Shown here: piece after piece, positions 43,749-52,236 of the stretch
How positions within the stretch are numbered: position 1 is the first letter of the stretch
How the letters are laid out: each line of letters opens with the position of its first letter
Origin: UBA6170 sp942491385
GTDB lineage: Bacteria > Chloroflexota > Anaerolineae > Anaerolineales > Anaerolineaceae
NCBI GenBank assembly: GCA_942491385.1
Contig: CALOAF010000008.1
Coordinates: forward strand, 124,001 to 188,000
DNA length: 64,000 nucleotides
Direction: 5' to 3'
The notes under the pieces: model-generated
Database searches by the model: none
What the model was told of the DNA's origin: nothing
Seen by the model: only the letters and a program-made list of their open reading frames with translations
Made by a program: the position numbers and the translations under genes

Positions 43749-44220
43749 CTATTTTTGCATAAATAGATCAATTAATTTTAAACGCATTGTCAGCATGCGT
43801 GTAGCAATCACGTTTGATAATCTACGCATGATGACATACCCGAGTTCTTTATCTTCTTCACACAATTCATTTAAGGCAGAGCCATCAAAAAATATTAAGT
43901 TGCTCTTTTTTTGCGCGGTGATGGTAGTGATACGATGTCTGGCAACAGGGGTCATACTATCCCAGCCAATTACATCCAGAGGTTCTGCATTGTATAAACG
44001 CACCTGGCCATGCCCAGGCACATAAATTTCGATTCCTAACAAACCTTCAGAAACGATATAGAGCAGGTTATCTTTCCCGCCTTCGTTAAAAAGTGTTTCC
44101 CCTTCTTCTAAAAAGCGAAATCCCGAGATCTTTTCTAATTTTTTTAAGTTGATCTTGTGATAAATCCATTAACCATGGAATACTTTGTAATGTTGGGCGG
44201 ATGTCTGCTTTGTCGATCAT
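43749..44220 (-). pseudogene. Stand-alone cyclic-nucleotide-binding (CRP N-domain) protein with an apparent +1 frameshift
   Basis: Read from the ATG at 44220, the frame starts MIDKADIRPTLQSIPWLMDL and breaks at a run of seven A residues (T run 44139-44145 on the plus strand), ending soon after at a TAA. If one A is dropped, the frame continues as LEKISGFRFLEEGETLF, LLYIVSEGLLGIEIY and LDVIGWDSM to the stop at 43749, a coherent 156-residue cNMP-binding domain with no helix-turn-helix. It may be decayed, mis-sequenced or made by slippage on the A run. It overlaps a possible small gene (ATGA) and precedes hypA. Confidence 0.75.
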
Positions 44221-44354
44221 AACTTTACCTGTGGAAGTGAGACTTTAATCTGTCTATTGGTTTTATCATTGAAAGGTTCGATAAATAAGTGGATAACCTC
44301 CTCGTTCGAACCGTATATTGTCACATAGGGTACTATCAAAATATATTCCATCAT
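44217..44354 (-). CDS. Possible 45-residue protein coupled to the cyclic-nucleotide-binding gene
   Basis: Starts at ATG 44354 (or 44351), after the fdhA terminator, and ends in TGA overlapping the next ATG. Sequence begins MMEYILIVPYVTIYG and is mildly hydrophobic, then hydrophilic. No good ribosome-binding site is seen and I recognise no family, so it could be non-coding leader. Only the stop-start overlap favours it. Confidence 0.35.
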   Translation of the reverse strand: MMEYILIVPYVTIYGSNEEVIHLFIEPFNDKTNRQIKVSLPQVKL

Positions 44355-44375
44355 GATGGCGATGAGATGGTTTTT

Positions 44376-44411
44376 AAGATAAAAACCTGCCAGAAGCGAT
44401 TTTGGCAGGTT
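44376..44411 (-). terminator. Terminator after the formate dehydrogenase gene
   Basis: A perfect 9-bp stem AACCTGCCA/TGGCAGGTT (44384-44411) followed on the minus strand by TTTTTATC. It lies 22 bases after the corrected fdhA stop at 44433. Confidence 0.85.
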
Positions 44412-44432
44412 GTGGCAAAGAGTCAATTTGTT

Positions 44433-47214
44433 CTAATCACTACTCAATTTTACAGCACAGACCTTAAATTCCGGAATTTTTGCGATCGGATCCAATGCTG
44501 CTAACGTTAAAATTATTGGTATTCTGTTCACCAGGAAAATGGAAGTTGGCAAAAACCAACCCTGGCGAAACGCGATCGGTAATTAACGCTTTCCCTTTGG
44601 TTGTTCCTCTACGAGAATTCAGTGTAATTTGTTGGTTAGGTCTGATATTATATTTGATTGCATCTTCAGGATGAACTTCAATATATGCTGCTGGATAGAC
44701 TTCTAATAACTCTGTCGCACGGCGTGTCATCTCTCCGGCATGCCAGTGGTAAAGTACCCGTCCAGTTGTTAGCAAAAGTGGATATTCCTTATCTGGTAAT
44801 TCTTTGGGGTCGATATGCTCGGTTGGATGGAACTTGCCCTTTCCTCGGGTGAACGAACCAATGTGCAGAATAGGCGTACCAGGATGTTGGGTGTCTATTA
44901 CCGGCCAATGAAGCGATTCACCATTCATCAGACGTTCATGAGTGATACCTGCATAGCTGGGTGTCAAAGCTCCAACTTCCTGCATGATTTGGGAGGCGTT
45001 TTCATAATCCCAACCTGCAAAGGGTCCGGTAATAATTCTTTGTTCTTCATTCAATAATATATTTGCCAATTCTGATAGGATTTTCCAATCAGGTTTGGCT
45101 TCACCCTTTGGTGTAATTGCCTGCCTTACCAACTGCACTCGTCTTTCTGTGTTGGTAAACGTGCCATCTTTTTCGGCAAAAGATACGCCTGGGAGGAGTA
45201 CATCGGCATATTCAGAGGTCTCGGATGGAAATATCTCCTGTAACACGATAAATTCACAGGCTTGCAAACATTTTCTGGTATGGTTTACATCCGGATCAGT
45301 GGCAATGGGATTCTCACCCATAATATATAGGGCTCTCACTTTTCCTTCACCTGCCATGGGAACCATTTCTGTTGATGTTAATCCTGGTTTAGTTGTCAGT
45401 ATTTCTTCCTGACGGCCGTCACTATATTCCGTTTGCCAGGCAGTATTAAATTTATTGATGATTTCCTGATTCGTAACAGATTGGTATCCTGGAAAGACGT
45501 TGGGTAACCCGCCCATATCGCAGGCTCCCTGGACATTATTCTGACCACGTAAAGGATTAACACCACCACCTTTGATGCCCATATTTCCTAACAACATTTG
45601 CAGGTTGGCCAATGTAAGCACATTCAGAACCCCGGTTGAGTGTTGTGTAATACCCATTGCCCAAAAGACGGCCATTGGTTTTTGAGTTGCCATCATTTCA
45701 GCAGTTTTGAATAAATCTTCCTCTGATATTCCGGTAATTGTGGTTACAATTTTTGGTGTGTATCCTATAAGTGCTGCTTTGAATTCTTCAAAATTCTCAC
45801 AGCGTTCATCAATAAATTGCTGGTCCTGCCAATTATTTTCAAGGATGATGTGCATCAATCCATTGATCAGGGCTACATCAGTACCTGGTTTATGGCGAAG
45901 GTAAATGGATGAAAAATCAGCAATATCTATTTTTCGTGGATCAGCAACGATTAATTTAACGTCTCGGGTTATTACTGCCTGACGTATTTTTGAACCAATC
46001 ACGGGGTGCTGTTCGGTGGTGTTTGACCCAATGATGAAAATTGACTCTGCGTGTTCTACAATATCCGCAACTGTGTTCGACATGGCTCCAGACCCATAAC
46101 TCATCGCCAGACCAGAAACGGTGGATGAATGGCAGAGTCTTGCACAATGGTCAATATTGTGGGTTCCAATGACCTGACGGGATAGCTTGTTCATCAGGTA
46201 ATTTTCTTCATTGGTACATTTCGCGGAAGACAATAACCCGATCGAATCAGGCCCTGATTCTTTTTTAATCTGGGTAAGCTTTCTGGCGACAATCGTCAAT
46301 GCAGTATCCCAATCAACCTCTACCCAGGGGCTGTTTTCTTTAGAGTTTTGCTTATCCTGGTTTAGTAAATATTCTCTAACCCTCGGACGTTTGAGCCGAT
46401 CAGGATGATTGATAAATTTATAACCATATCTACCCTTTACACATAAATGTTTTCCATTGACAGCGGCTTGCGGATTGGGGGTGATTTTAACGACTTCATC
46501 ATCAATAATGTTCAAATCAAAATTACATCCCACCCCGCAATAAGAACAGGTGGTCTGGACTTTTGTTTCTGATGTGGGCACACCAAACGAAGGCTTATGA
46601 GTTAGTGCGCCAGTGGGGCAATAATCCACACATGCACCGCAAGACTCGCATCTGGCTTGTAGTAATGGCACACCTGATCCAGCTATAATTTGATTCTCGA
46701 TTCCACGGTTTGCGAGTCCCCATACAAAGCGACCTTGAATTTCAGCACAGGCCCGAATGCATCGCGTGCATAAAATGCATTGATTGAGATCTACCCGAAT
46801 AAACGGGTTCGGATCGCTATCCACCATATACTTTGGCTCTTTTCGCATTTTTTGCAGAACATTCACATTGTATTGCTGACACAATTTTAGAAAATAATTA
46901 GTTTTACCATTCTCACTTGTTACAGGTCCGTTGTAGGTCACCAACAATAACTCCAGAATTGTTTTTCTGGCTTCCTTAAGGTCTTCAGTTTCAGTAAAAA
47001 CTTCCATATTTGCGGAAACTGGGAGTGTGCAGGCTGCGACAGGATTGCGAAGACCTTTTACTTCTACATCACATAAACGGCATCCACCATGTGGTGACAG
47101 GTCTGGATGATCACAAAGACTCGGAATAGTAATTCCTTTATCCTTGGCGATGGTTAATAGAGTTTTCCCTTCCGCTACTTCGTATTGATGTCCATTAATT
47201 GTGATTTGAATCAT
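44433..47214 (-). CDS. fdhA: NAD-linked formate dehydrogenase catalytic subunit with NuoG-like N-terminus (3' end frameshifted)
   Basis: The uninterrupted frame gives 916 residues and stops at 44464, ending with non-family residues after FHFPGEQNTNN. Removing one base near 44509-44516 restores the usual FDH end (LDPIAKIPEFKVCAVKL) and a stop at 44433, 926 residues. The N-terminus has a [2Fe-2S] domain (CDHPDL, GGCRLCDVEV), two [4Fe-4S] motifs (CILCTRCIRAC, CESCGACVDYCPTGAL), then the molybdopterin part: CSYCGVGC cluster site and DHCARLCHSST, with Cys in place of selenocysteine as Mo/W ligand. It oxidises formate or reduces CO2, linked to the NuoE/NuoF pair upstream. The frameshift removes only the last conserved strand. 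Confidence 0.9.
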
Positions 47215-48860
47215 GAATGTTCTCCTACCAATTGAGTTTTACCAGGTAATATTTCGATTGCATTGAAGTTACATGTTTGGAAACAAATTCCACATTGTAT
47301 GCAAGTTGTCTGATCGATCTCATGTGGTTTTCGCCTTTCGCCAGTGATAGCACCTGTTGGACAATTCTTGGCACAGAAGGTACATCCGGTACATTTGTCT
47401 ATGATGATTTCATAGCGTATCAATGCACTACAAACTTTTGCCGGACACCGTTTTTCATAAATATGCGCTTCGTACTCATCTCGAAAATGTTTAATCGTAC
47501 TGATGACTGGGTTAGGAGCACCTTGACCCAAACCGCAGAGACTATGCACTCTGGTTACTTTACTTAATCGTTCCAACTCCTCAATGTCACCATCGACTCC
47601 TTCACCTTGACAGATGCGATTAAGTATTTCAAGCATACTGTGAGTTCCAACACGGCAAGGAGTACATTTACCACAACTTTCTTCCTTGTTGAATTCCATG
47701 AAGAAACGGGCAATATCAACCATACATGTATCTTCATCCATTACAATCATTCCACCGGATCCCATGATCGAGCCGGCAGCAGCCAAAGATTCATAATCTA
47801 CAGGGAGGTCGATCATACTGGCAGGAATACAACCACCCATTGGGCCACCTGTTTGAATGGCTTTTAACGCCTTGTTCTTTTTAATTCCCTCACCGACATC
47901 ATAAACAATTTCTCTTAGCGTGATGCCCAATGGGACTTCAATCAAACCAGTGTGGTTGACATCACCAGCCAGTGCGAAGGTCTTCGTGCCCTTACTTTTT
48001 TCGGTACCCATGCTGGCGAACCATTCTGGACCTGTGAGTATGATTTGAGGGATATTTGCAAAGGTTTCGACATTGTTAATGGATGTTGGTTTTCCCCAGA
48101 GGCCTGAAACAGCAGGAAAGGGTGGGCGTGGACGTGGTTCACCGCGTTTACCTTCAATGGATGCGATCAGAGCTGTTTCCTCACCACAGACAAAGGCTCC
48201 TGCCCCCATCCGCAATTCGATGTTGAACGAAAATCCACTACCAAAAATATTTTTTCCTAGAATTCCATAATCCTGAGCTTGCTGGATGGCATGAACGAGT
48301 GTACGAACAGCAATTGGATACTCAGCCCGGCAATACACATAACCTTGTTCAGCACCAATGGCGTAGGCTGCTATTGCCATGCCTTCCAATACTGAATGAG
48401 GGTCACCTTCCAGCACCCTACGGTTCATAAATGCACCTGGATCCCCTTCATCGGCATTACAAATGATATATTTAGGGCTGCCTGGATTATTCCGGGTCAG
48501 TTTCCATTTTTTAGCAGTCGGGAAACCCGCTCCACCACGACCTCGTAAACCGGATTTAGCAATCAACTCGATCACTTCTTCTGGGGTATTTTGTTCTAAA
48601 ATCGTCGCTAATGCCTGGTAACCGTCTTCAGTAATATAGTCATCCAGGCTTTCGGGGTCGATTAATGTGCAGTTTCGCAAAACAACCCGGATTTCTTTTC
48701 CTCGTGGAGCATCTAATTCTTGATCTTCTTTGAGTGCCTGAGGAGCGAATTTTTCCTGCCCCCATCCTTTCAATGGTTGAGTGGTGATTTCATCACGCTT
48801 TTTATCAATTATCTGGTCTTGAAGATTAATTAGTTGTTTGAGACTGATTATTTTTGTCAT
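47211..48860 (-). CDS. NuoF/HydB-type flavoprotein of the formate dehydrogenase module (copy 1)
   Basis: 549 residues. The first 60 residues are a Lys/Glu/Gln-rich segment in place of the usual thioredoxin-like [2Fe-2S] domain. Next is the NADH/FMN core (LRGRGGAGFPTAKKW, CNADEGDPGAFMNRR), the SLBB region, the [4Fe-4S] site ESCGKCTPCRVG with CGLGQ, and two extra [4Fe-4S] motifs at the C-terminus (CTGCTFCAKNCPTGA, CIQCGICFQTCNFNA). The extra clusters are a mark of bifurcating HydB-type subunits. It overlaps fdhA by four bases and follows a NuoE gene by six. Confidence 0.93.
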   Translation of the reverse strand: MTKIISLKQLINLQDQIIDKKRDEITTQPLKGWGQEKFAPQALKEDQELDAPRGKEIRVVLRNCTLIDPESLDDYITEDGYQALATILEQNTPEEVIELIAKSGLRGRGGAGFPTAKKWKLTRNNPGSPKYIICNADEGDPGAFMNRRVLEGDPHSVLEGMAIAAYAIGAEQGYVYCRAEYPIAVRTLVHAIQQAQDYGILGKNIFGSGFSFNIELRMGAGAFVCGEETALIASIEGKRGEPRPRPPFPAVSGLWGKPTSINNVETFANIPQIILTGPEWFASMGTEKSKGTKTFALAGDVNHTGLIEVPLGITLREIVYDVGEGIKKNKALKAIQTGGPMGGCIPASMIDLPVDYESLAAAGSIMGSGGMIVMDEDTCMVDIARFFMEFNKEESCGKCTPCRVGTHSMLEILNRICQGEGVDGDIEELERLSKVTRVHSLCGLGQGAPNPVISTIKHFRDEYEAHIYEKRCPAKVCSALIRYEIIIDKCTGCTFCAKNCPTGAITGERRKPHEIDQTTCIQCGICFQTCNFNAIEILPGKTQLVGEHS

Positions 48861-48866
48861 TTAGAG

Positions 48867-49430
48867 TTACTCCTTTGCATCTTCGTATGATTTCATAATG
48901 TCACGAATCAAGGGAGGAATCTTACTGGGTCTCAAACGACCATAAAGTTGTTCATCAACCACAACGACTGGAGCCTGGCTGCATGAGCCTACACACCGAC
49001 ATACTTCCATTGTTATTTTGTTGTCAGGAGAGGTTTCACCTGGCTCAATCTCCAGTAATTGTTGCGCTTTTTGAATTAACTGAGGAGTACCACCAACGTA
49101 GCAGGCAGTTCCCATACAAAATTTGATTGTGTGATCCCCTCTTGGCTTTGTGGTGAAAAATGAATAGAAACTGACGACACCGGTGATAGTACTGACAGGC
49201 ACATTTAATACTAAAGAAACGTATTCCTGAATGGGTTGAGAAATGTATCCAACCTGGCTTTGTATCTCATTGAGGATAACCATTAATCCTCCAGGTACAT
49301 CCTTGAATGACAATAAAATCTTATCAATAACTTCCCTGGATTCAGCTTGATTCAGTGGAAATTCATTCAATAATTGATGCTTTGATGGTGCACTTAAACC
49401 ATATACCTGGTTGGATGACTGATCTTCCAT
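48867..49430 (-). CDS. NuoE-type [2Fe-2S] subunit of the formate dehydrogenase module (copy 1)
   Basis: 187 residues. The thioredoxin-like fold has cluster ligands FCMGTACYVGG and VCRCVGSCSQAP, the latter in the HydC/NuoE arrangement. A 25-residue N-terminal extension precedes the helical start. It is first in the nuoE-nuoF-fdhA operon. The 249-base gap upstream (49431-49679) has a hairpin but no promoter I can call with confidence. Confidence 0.93.
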   Translation of the reverse strand: MEDQSSNQVYGLSAPSKHQLLNEFPLNQAESREVIDKILLSFKDVPGGLMVILNEIQSQVGYISQPIQEYVSLVLNVPVSTITGVVSFYSFFTTKPRGDHTIKFCMGTACYVGGTPQLIQKAQQLLEIEPGETSPDNKITMEVCRCVGSCSQAPVVVVDEQLYGRLRPSKIPPLIRDIMKSYEDAKE

Positions 49431-49610
49431 AATTATTTCCTTTGCTTGATAAATTTATGTTGCGAAATATTCAGAGATAATATTGTGTTCAGACAAGATC
49501 AAGTATCTTGTTTTAATTGCTCATCTATTTGGACAAATAAGAGAAACTCTATAGGAGATAATATAACATATTTTTTATCATCCTAATAAAAATTATTCAG
49601 AACTAGAAAG

Positions 49611-49644
49611 ACAAAACTCCCATTTATGAGAATGGAAGTTTTGT
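49611..49644 (-). terminator. Hairpin at the end of the hydrogenase operon
   Basis: A 14-bp stem with one mismatch (ACAAAACTCCCATT and its near complement) around a six-base loop, 36 bases after the maturation protease stop. On the minus strand the stem ends TTTTGTCTTTCT, a moderate U tract. The plus-strand side has a longer T run, so activity in the other direction is possible. Confidence 0.6.
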
Positions 49645-49679
49645 TTTTTTAAGTTTTGATTGTTTAAAAAAACAATAGT

Positions 49680-50219
49680 TCAGCTTACTATCCACCGAGT
49701 AATTTCTTCAATCGCCAATAAAGCCAGATTTTTAGTTTTCGAAGATAGAAAATTTTCAAAGCCGAATTGATAACCGCGGATTGAGACCAGGATTGCTTCT
49801 GGTTTATGGTGGAAAGCTTTTTCAAGAATGGAAAGAATTGTTTGGGGTGTCATGTGATGGGTGAGAGGGGAATTTTGGAATTTTCGTTCCAGGTTCTGAA
49901 TATTAAGGTCGTTTTCCAAGGCACCTGTATGGGCATCCACAAAACATATTCTAGAATAATCCGCCATATCATAAGTCATTTCTGGCAATAATTGCAGATT
50001 GAATAGGAAATGTAATTTTTCATCTACCACAATCAGATCTTCATCCAAAGAATCCGGAATTTCTAAACCGAAAAAATCAGCGACCCCTCGCAAGACGTGC
50101 CAGGCTACGCCATCATCTTCACGATCAGGGTTCCCGTAACCGATGAGTAATGTTTTGGTAATACCCTTCAAAGCATTCTCATTTTGAGAATGCTTTGAAG
50201 GGTGATTTTTTAGATTCAT
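49680..50219 (-). CDS. [NiFe]-hydrogenase maturation endopeptidase (HoxW/HyaD-like)
   Basis: 179 residues. The peptidase fold starts at about residue 22 with LLIGYGNPDREDDGVAW (Asp that binds Ni), then CFVDAHTG and THHMTPQTIL (His). It removes the C-terminal tail of the large subunit after Ni insertion. The first 20 residues are encoded by a 19-bp perfect inverted repeat, so the natural start could lie further in, for example a TTG within the repeat. The gene begins three bases after hoxH. Confidence 0.9.
   Translation of the reverse strand: MNLKNHPSKHSQNENALKGITKTLLIGYGNPDREDDGVAWHVLRGVADFFGLEIPDSLDEDLIVVDEKLHFLFNLQLLPEMTYDMADYSRICFVDAHTGALENDLNIQNLERKFQNSPLTHHMTPQTILSILEKAFHHKPEAILVSIRGYQFGFENFLSSKTKNLALLAIEEITRWIVS
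50163..50203. repeat. Perfect 19-bp inverted repeat at the 5' end of the maturation protease gene
   Basis: Positions 50163-50181 and 50185-50203 are exact complements around a TTT loop. Centre of the left arm: AAAGCATTCTCA. It would form a very stable hairpin in the hoxH-protease mRNA, just after the protease ATG. On the plus strand it is followed by TGATTTTTTAG, as a terminator would be, but no plus-strand gene is known here. Confidence 0.9.
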
Positions 50220-50222
50220 AAC

Positions 50223-51653
50223 CTATTCGCGTTTTAACGTCTTTATTGTGTTTCCACCAGCATCCAGAATGTCAACGATCATTGGCATTTGCCCGACAGC
50301 GTGAGTGGAACAGGATAGACATGGGTCGTGCGCTCGCACGGCTGCCTCCACACGATTTAACAATCCTTCGTGAATATCAGGTCCCTTCACGTATGTCTTG
50401 GCAACCATATCGACCGCTTTGCTCATTGCATAATTATTATGTCCGGTTGAGACGATCAGGTTTAATTTCTCGATTTGACCGTTTTCATTTGCCCAGTAGT
50501 GGTGGAGCAATGTTCCACGAGGAGCTTCAATGACACCAACACCTTCACCCTGGAAATTGTGCCGTGTATTTAATATTTCATTGGACAAGATATCAGGATC
50601 ATCCAGCAAGACTTTTACACGTTCAACTGCAAATAAAGTTTCGATCAATCTGGCATAATGGTAATACAACGTATTCTCAATCGGTTTTCCAGCGTTGATT
50701 TGCCTATAGGCTTTGAATTCTTCGTTGGCAAGTGGAGTATCAATCTTATCGGCAATATTTAAACGCCCCAAAGGACCTACCCGGTAGACTCCATCCGGCC
50801 ATCCTAATTTCCTATAAAAAGGAAATTTCAGATATGACCAATTTTCAACATGTTCACCAATGTAATCGAGGTAGTTGGAAGCTGAGAAGCGTTCCAATTG
50901 TTCACCATCACGATCCAGTAATCTTAAATTTCCTTCATACAGCTCAAGTCCATTTTCCTCAGTGATCAAACCGAAGTATCCAGTCGGGAAGACAGCAAAC
51001 TTTTGGATATCTTCCATATTCTTGGCTGCCCAATCTTTCATGATGGAGATTCCCAATAAAGTTGTTTCGATCGACTGATCAAATCCAGCCAGAATCAATT
51101 CACGATCCGCTGCACTTAAGGCTTTATTGACACCGCCTGGTACTGCAAACGTTGGGTGAATGCGGCGGCCACCCAATAAACGGATAATTTCCTGTCCATA
51201 TTTCCTTAGTTGAACAGCTTTAACGGTTATATCCGGAGCATTTTGTATTAATCCGATCACATTTCGGGTGACAGGATTTGCATCAAATCCTAATAACAGA
51301 TCAGGACCGGCTAATTCGAAGAAATGCATTCCGTGGGATTGAATGATCTGCCCCATATGCATTAATTCGCGCAAGAGAGAAGCCGGTCGTGGAGGCGGGG
51401 CACCGAGGACGGCATCACCAGCTTTGGCAGCTGCGAGATGATGTGAAACCGGGCAGATTCCACAAATTCGTGGGGTGATCAGCGGCATTTCAAATACCAT
51501 TCTGCCTTCACAGAACTTTTCGAAACCACGAAATTCATTAATGTGCAAATAAGCATGATCCACAGACAGGTTATCTTCTTTCATATGAATCGTAATTTTT
51601 GCATGTCCTTCAATACGGGTTACTGGTTCAATTGTTATTTTTTGAGCTACCAT
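50223..51653 (-). CDS. hoxH: Bidirectional-type [NiFe] hydrogenase large subunit (HoxH-like)
   Basis: 476 residues. The nickel-iron ligands are RICGICPVSHH near residue 65 and DPCLSCSTHA near the C-terminus. After the His the tail runs about 25 residues (to IKTLKRE) and would be removed by the endopeptidase encoded next. The N-terminus VAQKITIEPVTRIEGHAKI is the family start. It belongs to the cytoplasmic group 3 hydrogenases (HoxH/MvhA). It follows hoxY by 12 bases. Confidence 0.95.
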   Translation of the reverse strand: MVAQKITIEPVTRIEGHAKITIHMKEDNLSVDHAYLHINEFRGFEKFCEGRMVFEMPLITPRICGICPVSHHLAAAKAGDAVLGAPPPRPASLLRELMHMGQIIQSHGMHFFELAGPDLLLGFDANPVTRNVIGLIQNAPDITVKAVQLRKYGQEIIRLLGGRRIHPTFAVPGGVNKALSAADRELILAGFDQSIETTLLGISIMKDWAAKNMEDIQKFAVFPTGYFGLITEENGLELYEGNLRLLDRDGEQLERFSASNYLDYIGEHVENWSYLKFPFYRKLGWPDGVYRVGPLGRLNIADKIDTPLANEEFKAYRQINAGKPIENTLYYHYARLIETLFAVERVKVLLDDPDILSNEILNTRHNFQGEGVGVIEAPRGTLLHHYWANENGQIEKLNLIVSTGHNNYAMSKAVDMVAKTYVKGPDIHEGLLNRVEAAVRAHDPCLSCSTHAVGQMPMIVDILDAGGNTIKTLKRE

Positions 51654-51665
51654 TATTTTTATCTC

Positions 51666-52205
51666 CTAATGCCAGTGCAGATTTTCATCTTTAATTTCTG
51701 GGATTCTACCCTGGGCTAATTCTGATAATACATGGAATATCACATCTGCGCTGGGGGGACAGCCTGGTACATGAATATCCACTGGAACAACCTCTGAAAC
51801 TGCCCGCACGCGGGTAGGCACTGCCAGTTCAGGATCTGTAGGAATAAAACCATCTACCGTGCTTTCGGTTTCGATATAAGCTCTTCTCAGTGATTCCTCC
51901 AACGTAAAGAAGTTCCGCATGGCAGGTACACCACCGAATACTGCACAATCTCCTAGCGCAACCAGAATTTTACAGCGAGAGCGCATTAATTTCGCTTGAT
52001 GCTCGTTGGCTGTATTATTTATTCCACCTTCTAACACACCAACAACAACGCCAGATTCATCAGCCTCTTTTAGGTCGGTTATTGGTGACGCACGTAAATC
52101 AATCAGATCTAACAATTCAAGAATTCTTTCATCAATATCGAGCAGGGACATATGACATCCAGCACAGCCTGCCATCCAATCGGTTGCAACTTTTGGTTTA
52201 CTCAT
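51666..52205 (-). CDS. hoxY: Hydrogenase small subunit (HoxY-like)
   Basis: 179 residues, short form with only the proximal [4Fe-4S] cluster: WMAGCAGCHMSLLD (two Cys), LVALGDCAVFGG and HVPGCPPSAD. There is no signal peptide, so the enzyme is cytoplasmic. It passes electrons from HoxH to the NuoG-like subunit. Confidence 0.95.
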   Translation of the reverse strand: MSKPKVATDWMAGCAGCHMSLLDIDERILELLDLIDLRASPITDLKEADESGVVVGVLEGGINNTANEHQAKLMRSRCKILVALGDCAVFGGVPAMRNFFTLEESLRRAYIETESTVDGFIPTDPELAVPTRVRAVSEVVPVDIHVPGCPPSADVIFHVLSELAQGRIPEIKDENLHWH

Positions 52206-52236
52206 AATTTCATTTCCTCATTTCTACCAATAGAGA

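Noticed and set aside
44355..44426. 5' part of the frame running 44217-44426
   Set aside because: It runs through the fdhA terminator hairpin, so a start there is unlikely; only the part from 44354 is kept as a possibility.
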